Origin: CAZHBA01 sp964530225
GTDB lineage: Bacteria; Pseudomonadota; Alphaproteobacteria; UBA6615
DNA length: 56,140 bases
NCBI GenBank assembly: GCA_964530225.1
Contig: CAZHBA010000003.1
Location: 1 to 56,140, forward strand
Reading direction: 5' to 3'
Position 1 is the stretch's first letter; every line of letters starts with the position of its first letter. This document shows positions 8,387 to 15,742 of this stretch, one piece after another. Both the position numbers and the translations under genes were made by a program. The notes beneath the pieces are model-generated. The model was not told the DNA's origin. It did not search any database and saw only the letters and a list, made by a program, of their open reading frames with translations.

Positions 8387-9661
8387 ATGCGGGTATTAGT
8401 AGTTGGCGGTGGCGGGCGCGAGCATGCACTGTGCTGGGTGATCGCGGCGTCGCCCCTATGCGGCGCGCTCTATTGCGCGCCGGGAAACGCGGGCATCGCC
8501 CAGGACGCTCAATGCGTTCCGATTGCCGCCGATGATGTCGAAGGCCTACTGCGCTTCGCCAGCGAAAACACCATCGACTTTGTCGTCGTCGGTCCCGAGG
8601 CGGCGCTGGTACTGGGCCTGGTCGACCAACTCACCGAGGTCGGCATCAAGGCGTTCGGACCGAGTGCCGCCGCCGCCAAACTTGAAGGTTCGAAAGGTTT
8701 CATGAAGGATCTGTGCGCCAAGTACGGCATCCCGACCGCCGCCTATGGCCGCTTTACCGATGCCGATACCGCCAAAGCCTATATCGAACATCAGGGTGCC
8801 CCGATCGTCGTCAAGGCCGACGGGCTAGCTGCTGGCAAGGGGGTCACGGTGGCGCAATCGGTCGACGTGGCACTGGCTGCCGTCGACGCGGCGATGACCG
8901 ACGCTGCCTTCGGCGACGCCGGCCGCGAACTGGTGATCGAGGAATACATGGTCGGCGAAGAGCTAAGCTTTTTCGCTCTCATCGACGGCAAGACCGCGCT
9001 GCCGCTGGTCGGCGCCCAGGACCACAAGGCGGTTGGCGACGGCGACACCGGCCCCAATACCGGCGGTATGGGCGCCTATTCACCGGCACCAGCGCTCACC
9101 GAGGTGCTGCAGGCCGAGATCACGGAGCGCATCATCACCCCCACGGTCGCGGGCATGGCGGCGGAGGGCACGCCCTTTACCGGCGTGCTCTATGCCGGGC
9201 TGATGCTGACCGACGAGGGGCCGAAGCTGCTGGAATACAATGTGCGGTTCGGCGATCCGGAATGTCAGGTGCTGATGCTGCGCCTGCGCTCGGACATTTT
9301 ACCGGCGCTGGTGGCAGCTTGTGACGGCGCTCTCGACAAATTCGATTTGCGCTGGTCCGACGACGCCGCGCTGACCGTGGTCATGGCCACTGAAGGCTAT
9401 CCCGGCGCCTACGCTAAAGGCAGCGAAATTCGTGGACTCGATGCGGTCAGTCCGGAAGACGCTATCGTCTTCCATGCCGGCACCATGGAAAATAACGGAC
9501 GGCTGCTAGCCAATGGCGGCCGGGTGCTAAACATCACCACTAGCGGTGCCACCATCAGCGAGGCTCAAGCCAAGGCCTACGCCGCGGTCGAAAAAATCGA
9601 CTGGCCCGAGAGCTTTTGCCGCCGCGACATCGGCTGGCGCGCTGTCGCCCGGGGAGCGTAG
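8387..9661 (+). CDS. purD: phosphoribosylamine--glycine ligase
   Basis: PurD joins glycine to phosphoribosylamine using ATP, the second step of purine synthesis. The 424-residue protein has all the family landmarks: VLVVGGGGREHALCW at the N-terminus, the ATP-grasp loop KADGLAAGKGV, GAQDHKAVGDGDTGPNTGGMGAYSPAP and the magnesium-binding EYNVRFGDPECQ. The frame is open from 8012, but that extension lies over xseA. The ATG at 8387 is the true start, since the glycine-rich loop begins 4-5 residues later and a GAAGGA ribosome-binding site sits at 8375-8380. It ends in TAG. Confidence 0.97.
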   Translation: MRVLVVGGGGREHALCWVIAASPLCGALYCAPGNAGIAQDAQCVPIAADDVEGLLRFASENTIDFVVVGPEAALVLGLVDQLTEVGIKAFGPSAAAAKLEGSKGFMKDLCAKYGIPTAAYGRFTDADTAKAYIEHQGAPIVVKADGLAAGKGVTVAQSVDVALAAVDAAMTDAAFGDAGRELVIEEYMVGEELSFFALIDGKTALPLVGAQDHKAVGDGDTGPNTGGMGAYSPAPALTEVLQAEITERIITPTVAGMAAEGTPFTGVLYAGLMLTDEGPKLLEYNVRFGDPECQVLMLRLRSDILPALVAACDGALDKFDLRWSDDAALTVVMATEGYPGAYAKGSEIRGLDAVSPEDAIVFHAGTMENNGRLLANGGRVLNITTSGATISEAQAKAYAAVEKIDWPESFCRRDIGWRAVARGA

Positions 9662-9692
9662 GAACTGACTCTTCCATATCAACATTTGAACG

Positions 9693-9717
9693 GCCCCCAT
9701 CTGCACAGATGGCGGGC
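9693..9717. terminator. strong hairpin downstream of purD
   Basis: GCCC-CCATCTG, a CA loop, then CAGATGG-C-GGGC form an 11-bp stem with one bulged C, starting 31 bases after the purD stop. There is no clean T-tract after it, so termination is inferred only from position and stability. It is the only notable feature between purD and the GST pseudogene. Confidence 0.35.
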
Positions 9718-9819
9718 AAAAATCGGCAGTTTACTTTCAAATTAAAAGTATTAGCTGCTTGGCTCTGATGGATCGTCATCCCGGTTGGTTTCGGAAGCCT
9801 TATCCGCGGCCGCTGACAC

Positions 9820-10491
9820 AAAAGTAATTCAACAACTTACGAACTCTACTGGATAAGCGGTGGCCCCTATGTCTGGCGCGTAATGCTGGCAACGGAAATC
9901 AAGAGGTTCGCCTACGACCCGTACCGATTGGGCGCGAGCAAAGGCGAACACAAGACACCAGAGCATCTAGAGATGGACCCGCGCGGAAAAGTGCCGATGC
10001 TGAAAGATGGAGATATGGTAGTTTATGAATCGATCACCATCTTTACCTGTCTGGAAAGCAAGTACTCCGAACCGTCATTATTCGGGACGACGCCGAAGGA
10101 AACTGGCAAAATTTGGCAGCGTGTATCAGAAGTTACGAACTATGTGCGTTCACCGATCGCCGACGATATTATCGCGCCACTTTTCCAGGGCCGGGCGAAG
10201 GCGAATGCGATACGGGATACCGCTGGCCCCGCCCGCGACGCCTTGAAATAGTCCGATGACATACTTTCTAAAGCAGATTACCTGGTAGGCGAATTTCTAT
10301 CGGCTGACGATATGGTTCTGTTACCGATCCTGCAGGGCCTCGTGCGTGAGGCCAATAGAGACGACGCGGCTCCCTTGAATTTTGGTATTCGCCCTAACGG
10401 GGAAAATTATCCCGGCATTACGGCGCGGCTGGAACGCGTCGGAGCCCTGCTGGACTATGACAAAACCTACCCGCCCCATTGGAAAAACTAG
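9820..10491 (+). pseudogene. glutathione S-transferase pseudogene (in-frame TAG, no proper start)
   Basis: Read through, the frame gives a nearly complete cytosolic GST of about 220 residues. The thioredoxin-like N-terminal part reads YELYWISGGPYVWRVMLATE, then HLEMDPRGKVPMLKDGD and VVYESITIFTCLE, with the GST cis-Pro and Glu-Ser glutathione contacts. The helical C-terminal part includes ADYLVGEFLSADDMVLLPIL (the family N-capping box region) and ends HWKN followed by TAG at 10489-10491. A TAG at 10249-10251 interrupts it in the same frame, with no frameshift. Upstream of YELYW there is only a TGA at 9813-9815 and no ATG, GTG or TTG in frame, so the natural start has been lost. Translation from the internal ATG at 9883 would omit the glutathione-binding strand. 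Homology of both halves is clear; loss of function is inferred. Confidence 0.85.
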
Positions 10492-10524
10492 GGAGTCACA
10501 AGCCGCAAGTATCTAAGACAAAAC

Positions 10525-11685
10525 TTACCCCGACAGAAGCACATGGTCGCGGCCGAGCGAAGCGATATCAGTCACCCCCATCACCCCCATGGTGCGGCGG
10601 ATTTCAGCGTCGAGGATTTCCAGCGCGCGGGTCGCCCCGGCCTCACCGGCGGCTGCAACGCCATAGAGCGTCGCGCGGCCGATAATCACGGCGTTAGCGC
10701 CGAGCGCCACACCCTTGAGCACGTCGCTACCACGCCGGAAGCCGCTGTCAACAATGATCGTCGCCCGGCCGCCGACTGCGGCGACGATCGCCGGCAGGAC
10801 ATCAATCGGCGCCGGCGCCGCGTCGCTGGCGATACCGCCATGGTTGGAGACAATCACCCCGTCAACGCCACAGTCTGCCGCCATCACCGCGTCGTCGGGA
10901 TGGAGGATACCCTTGACGATCAACGTACGCGGCCACATGTCGCGCACCCGGCGTAAAAAGTCCCAATCCAACGTATCATTCTTGACGAGAAAGCCGCGCA
11001 CTTCTGTCGGTGAAAACGTATCGGGAATTTGAATGTTGACGTAGCGCGGCATGTGTCGCTCAGTGAGGACGTAATGGCCCAATGTGCCGAACAGCCAGCG
11101 CGGATGCAGCAGCGTATCGATGGTATTGCGCGGTGTGATGCGCACCGGAAACGTCATCCCGTTACGGATGTCGAACTCGCGGTTGTAGGGAATGGTCGAG
11201 TCGACGGTTAAGACCAGCGCCTCGAAACCGGCATCGCGAGCCCGCCCAACCGCCACCATCGAGGCTTCCATGTCGCGCCAGACATAGAGTTGGTACCACT
11301 GGGTACCGCCACCGTTGGCCAAGATATCTTCCATCGCGGTGTTCGACGTACTGGCGATCGTAAAAGGTATGCCAGCCTTCGCCGCAGCACACGCTAGCGC
11401 GGTCTCGCCGCGAAACCAGGCATATCCTGCCGGCCCAGTAGGACCGATCACCAGCGGTAACGCTTGGGGCTTGCCGAACAAGGTGATCGCCGGGTCGCGG
11501 TTCGAGGTGTCGTTGAGCACGCGCGACACTAGTTTAATGCGCTCCAGTGCCGCGCGGTTGTGGCGCAACGCGATGTCGTCTTCGCTGCCCCGGTCTATGA
11601 ACTGGAAGATGGCCTTGGTCAGGCGCCGCTTCGCCATACGGCGCAAATCTTCAATATTGAGCGCTTTACGCGATAGATCGGTCAC
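10525..11685 (-). CDS. FMN-dependent alpha-hydroxy acid oxidase/dehydrogenase
   Basis: A 386-residue member of the family of lactate, glycolate and mandelate oxidizers, flavoproteins that take a hydride from 2-hydroxy acids. It starts LNIEDLRRMAKRRL and has FQFIDRGSEDDIALRHN, a typical FMN-side opening. The TIM barrel carries GPTGPAGYAWFRGE, the lysine segment (LIVKGIL), the catalytic His in VSNHGG (about residue 276), the substrate-binding Arg in DSGFRRGSDV, and GRATLYGVAAAGEAG at the end. The loop after SNHGG is IASDAAPAP rather than RQLDGA-like, so the substrate may differ from lactate. It is monocistronic, between the GST pseudogene (convergent) and a divergent dioxygenase gene. The substrate cannot be named from sequence. 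Confidence 0.9.
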   Translation of the reverse strand: MTDLSRKALNIEDLRRMAKRRLTKAIFQFIDRGSEDDIALRHNRAALERIKLVSRVLNDTSNRDPAITLFGKPQALPLVIGPTGPAGYAWFRGETALACAAAKAGIPFTIASTSNTAMEDILANGGGTQWYQLYVWRDMEASMVAVGRARDAGFEALVLTVDSTIPYNREFDIRNGMTFPVRITPRNTIDTLLHPRWLFGTLGHYVLTERHMPRYVNIQIPDTFSPTEVRGFLVKNDTLDWDFLRRVRDMWPRTLIVKGILHPDDAVMAADCGVDGVIVSNHGGIASDAAPAPIDVLPAIVAAVGGRATIIVDSGFRRGSDVLKGVALGANAVIIGRATLYGVAAAGEAGATRALEILDAEIRRTMGVMGVTDIASLGRDHVLLSG

Positions 11686-11851
11686 GTACTATCTCCCTCC
11701 ACCACTTGGCCCCCGGCGGTATTGGCCGCTTGAGCGGCTCTGCCCCAAGACAAGCACGCCGATGCCACCCATACAAGGCGGGCGGACAATCGCTTAGCCG
11801 CGTAGCCAGAGACAGAAAATCGCTTTAACATTCCTGGCGGAGGAAGCCCGT

Positions 11852-12718
11852 ATGCACATCGAACCCGTAACCGCCCTGATTGGCGCCGAAGTTTCCGGTG
11901 CTGACCTAGAGAGCCTGTCGGACACCGAATTCGCGCAAATCGAGCGGGCGTTTACGGAACATCAGGTGCTGTTCTTCCGCGACCAACCGCCGCTTGATCC
12001 GGAGGCACAGGTCGCGTTTGCCAAACGGTTCGGCGAACTACACTACCACCCAGCCGCGCCGCACCCCGAGGGCCATCCGGAACTCTTCATCATTCACGCC
12101 CACAAGAATTCCACCTATGCCGACGGCAATGGCTGGCATACCGACGTGTCGTGCGATGTCGAGCCGCCACTGGGCACGTGTCTGCAGTTGCGCGTGTTGC
12201 CACCAATCGGCGGTGATACGCTGTTCGCCAGCATGTGCGCGGCCTTCGGAACGCTGTCGCTAACATTGCAGGAATTTCTTTCAGGCCTTACCGCGACACA
12301 CGAATCCGAGCATATTTATCGCGGTCGTTACGCTAAACGAGGGATCGACGACACCGGCAAGGTCTATCCCAGCGCCGAACACCCGGTGGTGCGTACCCAC
12401 CCCCAATCGGGCCGCCAGGCGCTGTACGTGAACCCCAGCTTTACTACCCGCATCAACGGATTGGAGCCGGCCGAAAGTAAGGCGCTATTGGATTTTCTTT
12501 ACAGCCACCAACAGCGGCCCGAATTCCAGGTTCGCTTCCGCTGGACCGAGAACGCTATCGCTTTTTGGGACAACCGCTGCACCCAGCATTTCGCCCTATG
12601 GGACTACTGGCCACACGAGCGCAAGGGCCACCGGGTGACAATCAAGGGAGAACGGCCTTATTACGAGGCCAGCAAGCTGGTAAAATCCGAGCTCAGAATT
12701 TCCCAGCGTCACGACTAA
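11852..12718 (+). CDS. TauD/TfdA family 2-oxoglutarate-dependent dioxygenase
   Basis: This 288-residue protein belongs to the non-heme Fe(II)/2-oxoglutarate oxygenases that release sulfite from taurine or hydroxylate small acids. It begins IEPVTALIGAEVSGADLESL, has the facial-triad HxD in GWHTDVSCDVEPPLG (about residues 96-98), the distal His in WDNRCTQHFALWDYWP, and an Arg that binds 2-oxoglutarate in the following ERKGHRVTIKG segment. The start ATG at 11852 follows GGAGGAAGC, a good ribosome-binding site. It is divergent from the hydroxy-acid oxidase with about 165 bases between them, which must hold both promoters. No neighbour fixes the substrate. Confidence 0.92.
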   Translation: MHIEPVTALIGAEVSGADLESLSDTEFAQIERAFTEHQVLFFRDQPPLDPEAQVAFAKRFGELHYHPAAPHPEGHPELFIIHAHKNSTYADGNGWHTDVSCDVEPPLGTCLQLRVLPPIGGDTLFASMCAAFGTLSLTLQEFLSGLTATHESEHIYRGRYAKRGIDDTGKVYPSAEHPVVRTHPQSGRQALYVNPSFTTRINGLEPAESKALLDFLYSHQQRPEFQVRFRWTENAIAFWDNRCTQHFALWDYWPHERKGHRVTIKGERPYYEASKLVKSELRISQRHD

Positions 12719-12746
12719 CGCGGCAAGGATTTACGTATAGATCAGC

Positions 12747-12766
12747 GATATAGTTTGCACTATATC
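12747..12766. repeat. perfect short inverted repeat GATATAG-TTTGCA-CTATATC
   Basis: Seven-base arms (12747-12753 and 12760-12766) flank a six-base loop, 29 bases after the dioxygenase stop and overlapping the stop codon of the convergent fragment. It is AT-rich and has no T-tract, so it is a weak candidate for a terminator or a protein-binding site. Confidence 0.4.
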
Positions 12767-13035
12767 CCTATATCCCTCAAGTCATCGTATTCGTCATCCA
12801 CGATTTCTTGAATCTTACCCCAAATATTATGCTTCTCATTGCCTGCGTTTTCTTCGCCCGCAACTTCACCGGGAACTGATGCCGGCTCGGTCAAAAAGAC
12901 TTCAATCACCGCTTTAATCGGAAGACCGTCCGGATTACTTGAAGAAGTGCTAGTGAGCGGTCCATGCTCAATGCAGTTTATAGCCGCCAAATACAAAAGA
13001 CGTCGATCAGTCGATTCTATCCCGCTAGGGAACAC
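12760..13035 (-). pseudogene. small ORF resembling the C-terminal end of a TadG-like pilus assembly protein
   Basis: A 91-residue frame (GTG start at 13035) reads STDRRLLYLAAINCIEHGPL, then LPIKAVIEVFLTEPAS, then an acidic tail DDEYDDLRDIGI. The pattern DRR-hydrophobic-NC...P-x-x-x-x-FLTEP resembles, from memory, the very C-terminus of alphaproteobacterial TadG-type Flp pilus proteins. A TAG closes the frame seven codons upstream of the GTG, so no longer protein is encoded, and no other tad gene is nearby. It is probably a stranded remnant; a free-standing small protein is the alternative. Base composition is more AT-rich than in neighbouring genes. Confidence 0.4.
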
Positions 13036-13070
13036 TCCCGTGATGGTTAACTAACAAATCACCGCCCTGT

Positions 13071-13523
13071 TCACCGTCGGGCAGCAAAAAAATCCTGTAG
13101 TAGCGCCGCGCAGCTTGCTTCTTCCAGACCCCCGATGATTTCAGGCGTATGGTGACAGGTCGGTTGATCGAAAATCCGCGCGCCGTGCTCGACACCACCA
13201 CCCTTAGCGTCGTAGGCGCCAAAATAGAGTCGGCGAATGCGGGCGAACGAGATCGCCTGGGCACACATGGCACATGGTTCCAGCGTCACATAGAGATCGC
13301 AGTCCGTCAGGCGCGACGCACCCGCTAACACCGCCGCTTCCCGTAGCGCCAGTAGTTCGGCGTGGCCGGTGGGATCGTTATCGGCTTCGACCCGGTTACC
13401 AGCCCGGGCCAACACCCGACCGCTAGCCGCGTCGACGACAACCGCGCCGACGGGCACTTCACCACGGCCCGCCCCGACTTGGGCTTCAGCGATCGCCATT
13501 TCCATGTATCGATCATCGCTCAT
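13071..13523 (-). CDS. tadA: tRNA-specific adenosine deaminase
   Basis: TadA converts the wobble adenosine of tRNA-Arg(ACG) to inosine. From the ATG at 13521-13523 the protein has 150 residues, the usual size. The zinc site is complete: HAE at residues 54-56, whose Glu shuttles protons, and PCAMC with Cys84 and Cys87. GEVPVGAVVVD and the tail SCAALLQDFFAARR are typical. The frame is open to 13595 with another ATG, but that start would overlap the divergent gene at 13589 and add an atypical extension. Confidence 0.93.
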   Translation of the reverse strand: MSDDRYMEMAIAEAQVGAGRGEVPVGAVVVDAASGRVLARAGNRVEADNDPTGHAELLALREAAVLAGASRLTDCDLYVTLEPCAMCAQAISFARIRRLYFGAYDAKGGGVEHGARIFDQPTCHHTPEIIGGLEEASCAALLQDFFAARR

Positions 13524-13588
13524 CGTCTGACCGTGCCGCGCAACCGTTAAAATTGCAACGGCGCGGTCGGCAGGCGTAAAGTCCAGCC

Positions 13589-14317
13589 ATGACAAATCCG
13601 ACCAAGCGGCCCTTGATTGGCATCACGCTGGATTCAGAGGGGCCCGGCGGCTATTCCAACCTGCCGTGGTACGCTCTACGCAAAAATTACAGCCAGGCCA
13701 TCGTCCAGGCTGGCGGGCTTCCCGTGGCTCTGCCCCACGAACCCGAGCAGGCCGACGCCTATCTCGACCAAATCAACGGCGTGATGATCACCGGCGGTGC
13801 GTTCGACGTCGACCCAGCGATCTTTGGCGCCGATGAACGCCACCCCACGGTGACCACCAAAGATCGCCGCACTACCTTCGAATTGGCGGTCACCCACGCC
13901 GCAGTACAGCGCGATACACCGGTGCTAGGGATTTGCGGCGGCCAGCAATTGCTGCACGTTGTCCTCGGTGGCGGCCTAGTTCAGCACATTCCCGACGAAA
14001 TCGAAGACGCCCTGGCCCACGAGCAACCCAACCCGCGCAACGAGCCTGGCCATTCGGTGAAAATCACCAAGGGCAGCCTGCTGCACAAAATCGTCAAGGC
14101 CAACGAATTGCAGGTCAACAGTGCCCACCATCAGGCGGCGCTGGGCACCCCCCAGGGCGTGGTTATCAATGCGGTTGCAGCCGACGGTGTGATCGAGGGT
14201 ATCGAAGCATCCGGCCAGCGGTTTTGCCTCGGTGTCCAGTGGCATCCGGAATATGGCGTTTCCGCCGGCGACAGCGCGATTTTTGCAGCGTTCGTTACCG
14301 AAGCGGCGAAGACCTGA
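13589..14317 (+). CDS. gamma-glutamyl-gamma-aminobutyrate hydrolase family protein (class I amidotransferase fold)
   Basis: This 242-residue protein matches the PuuD-type peptidase C26 family, which cleaves gamma-glutamyl amide bonds in polyamine breakdown. Residues include the nucleophile Cys116 in GICGGQQLLHVVLGG, the oxyanion turn GGAFDVDP near residue 70, and the catalytic His and Glu in QWHPEYG near residue 225. HQH-like context is present as NSAHHQAALG. The gene may form an operon with rluB, 18 bases downstream, although no functional link is obvious. The substrate is unproven; other glutamine-amidotransferase-like hydrolases have the same motifs. Confidence 0.88.
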   Translation: MTNPTKRPLIGITLDSEGPGGYSNLPWYALRKNYSQAIVQAGGLPVALPHEPEQADAYLDQINGVMITGGAFDVDPAIFGADERHPTVTTKDRRTTFELAVTHAAVQRDTPVLGICGGQQLLHVVLGGGLVQHIPDEIEDALAHEQPNPRNEPGHSVKITKGSLLHKIVKANELQVNSAHHQAALGTPQGVVINAVAADGVIEGIEASGQRFCLGVQWHPEYGVSAGDSAIFAAFVTEAAKT

Positions 14318-14335
14318 TGGCTAACGGACCCGGTA

Positions 14336-15103
14336 ATGAGTAAACAGGATCAGACCTCGACCGGCGTACGCATCGCCAAAGTGCTGGCGCAGGCCGGTCT
14401 GTGCTCACGCCGCGAGGCCGAGCGCTGGATCACCCTCGGCCGAGTCAGCATCGATGGCCAGGTGATTGACAGTCCGGCCCTCAACGTAACTCCCGACACT
14501 AATATCCTGGTCGACGGCGAACCTCTGCCAGACCGCCAGCCGACACGGCTGTGGCGCTACCACAAACCGGCGGGACGGCTAACCACCCGCCGCGATCCGG
14601 AAGGAAGGCCAACAATCTATGACGGCCTGCCGCCGGAATTAGCGACAGCGATCACCGTCGGCCGGCTCGACATGAACTCTGAAGGACTACTGCTGCTGAC
14701 CAACGATGGCGTTTTAGCACGGCACCTGGAATTACCAGCGACTGGATGGATCCGCAAGTACCGGGTGCGGGTGCACGGCACCGTCGACCCCAAGGCACTC
14801 GAGGACCTCGTCAAGGGCGTGACCATCGACGGCGTCAACTATAGCCCCATCGACGCCACCCTGGAGCGCCAGGTCAACGCCAATGCATGGATTTTGATGT
14901 CACTGCGCGAAGGTAAAAACCGCGAAATACACCGGGTGATGGAACATCTGGACCATTCGGTCAGCCGACTAATCCGCACTTCGTTCGGGCCCTTTCAACT
15001 AGGCAAGTTGCCACGTGGCCATGTCGAAGAGGTGCCGGCGCGAGTATTGGCATCAAACCTGCCCGGCGACGTGAAGACCGATGCTACGTATCGTCGGCGG
15101 TAG
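14336..15103 (+). CDS. rluB: 23S rRNA pseudouridine synthase B-type (RluB/RsuA family)
   Basis: This enzyme isomerizes a uridine in rRNA to pseudouridine. The 255-residue protein has an N-terminal S4 RNA-binding domain (RIAKVLAQAGLCSRREAERWI through VDGEPL) and a catalytic domain with the nucleophilic Asp in VGRLDMNSEGLLLLTNDG (about residue 111), then KYRVRVHG and REGKNREIHRVMEHL. Among the family these segments fit RluB (23S U2605) better than RsuA, but the target is inferred. It overlaps rsmD by 23 bases in another frame, so the two rRNA-modifying genes are coupled. Confidence 0.88.
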   Translation: MSKQDQTSTGVRIAKVLAQAGLCSRREAERWITLGRVSIDGQVIDSPALNVTPDTNILVDGEPLPDRQPTRLWRYHKPAGRLTTRRDPEGRPTIYDGLPPELATAITVGRLDMNSEGLLLLTNDGVLARHLELPATGWIRKYRVRVHGTVDPKALEDLVKGVTIDGVNYSPIDATLERQVNANAWILMSLREGKNREIHRVMEHLDHSVSRLIRTSFGPFQLGKLPRGHVEEVPARVLASNLPGDVKTDATYRRR

Positions 15104-15629
15104 GCACGGCGGCCGGTGTATCGCCGCGCCGGCCAGCGACTTCGCGCGACCGACCAGTGAGCGTGTGCGCGAAGCGCTGTTCAGTATCCTCGACAGTAAG
15201 CACGTGCTCAGCGGCGCTCGTGTGCTCGATGGCTGTGCCGGCTCCGGTGCGCTGGGCCTGGAAGCGCTGTCGCGTGGCGCGGCGCATGTGACGTTCTTCG
15301 ATACTAGCCGTCGCGCGCTCAAAGTGGTGGGCGAGAATATCGCGACCTTAGGCGAAGAGGTCGCGACCGACGTCCGCGCAGCCGATGTCGTCAACCCGCC
15401 ACCGGCACCGGATGCCTGCTCGCTCTTGTTCATCGATGCCCCTTACCGCAGCGGCACCGCGAATCAGGCGCTGCCTTCCCTCGCTACCGCTGGCTGGCTG
15501 GCCGATGGCGCGCTCATCGCTGTCGAGACCGAACGCAGCGCGGAACTGGCGTTACCCGATGGTTTTAGCAAAATCGACTGTCGCTCCTACGGCTCGACCG
15601 AGCTGCATTTCCTCGAATACAACGGCTAA
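15081..15629 (+). CDS. rsmD: 16S rRNA (guanine(966)-N(2))-methyltransferase
   Basis: RsmD methylates G966 of 16S rRNA in the small subunit. The 182-residue protein begins MLRIVGGRHGGR and has RPTSERVREALFSIL, both typical of RsmD, then the SAM-binding loop VLDGCAGSGALGLEALSRGA (about residues 49-68). The catalytic (N/D)PPY motif is DAPYRSG near residue 119, a tolerated variant. It starts inside rluB and ends 24 bases before the second copy of the intergenic repeat. Confidence 0.94.
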   Translation: MLRIVGGRHGGRCIAAPASDFARPTSERVREALFSILDSKHVLSGARVLDGCAGSGALGLEALSRGAAHVTFFDTSRRALKVVGENIATLGEEVATDVRAADVVNPPPAPDACSLLFIDAPYRSGTANQALPSLATAGWLADGALIAVETERSAELALPDGFSKIDCRSYGSTELHFLEYNG

Positions 15630-15652
15630 AGCGCACGTAAACAGAACAAAAT

Positions 15653-15718
15653 CCTCATGCTGAGCCTGTTGAAGTACGAGAATTTTAGTCTCCACCCTTC
15701 GACAAACTCAGGGTGAAG
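15653..15718. repeat. intergenic inverted repeat, copy 2 (between rsmD and mutL)
   Basis: The left arm (15653-15674) is identical in its first 22 bases to that of the copy at 5953 and pairs with 15697-15718 (CTTCGACAAACTCAGGGTGA onward). The right arm also pairs with its own flank (CACCC/GGGTG), giving nested stems. Like copy 1, it lies between the 3' ends of two convergent genes. The spacer between arms differs from copy 1, so selection appears to act on the arms. Confidence 0.8.
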
Positions 15719-15742
15719 ACTAGTAGTTTCGTGTAACCTTAC

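Noticed and set aside
10543..10956. Plus-strand ORFs over the hydroxy-acid oxidase
   Set aside because: They are shadows of the minus-strand gene, rich in Arg and Pro as expected from antisense of a GC-rich gene.
12839..13054. 71-residue plus-strand ORF opposite the TadG-like fragment
   Set aside because: It is the complement of the minus-strand frame, with no ribosome-binding site and no recognizable pattern.
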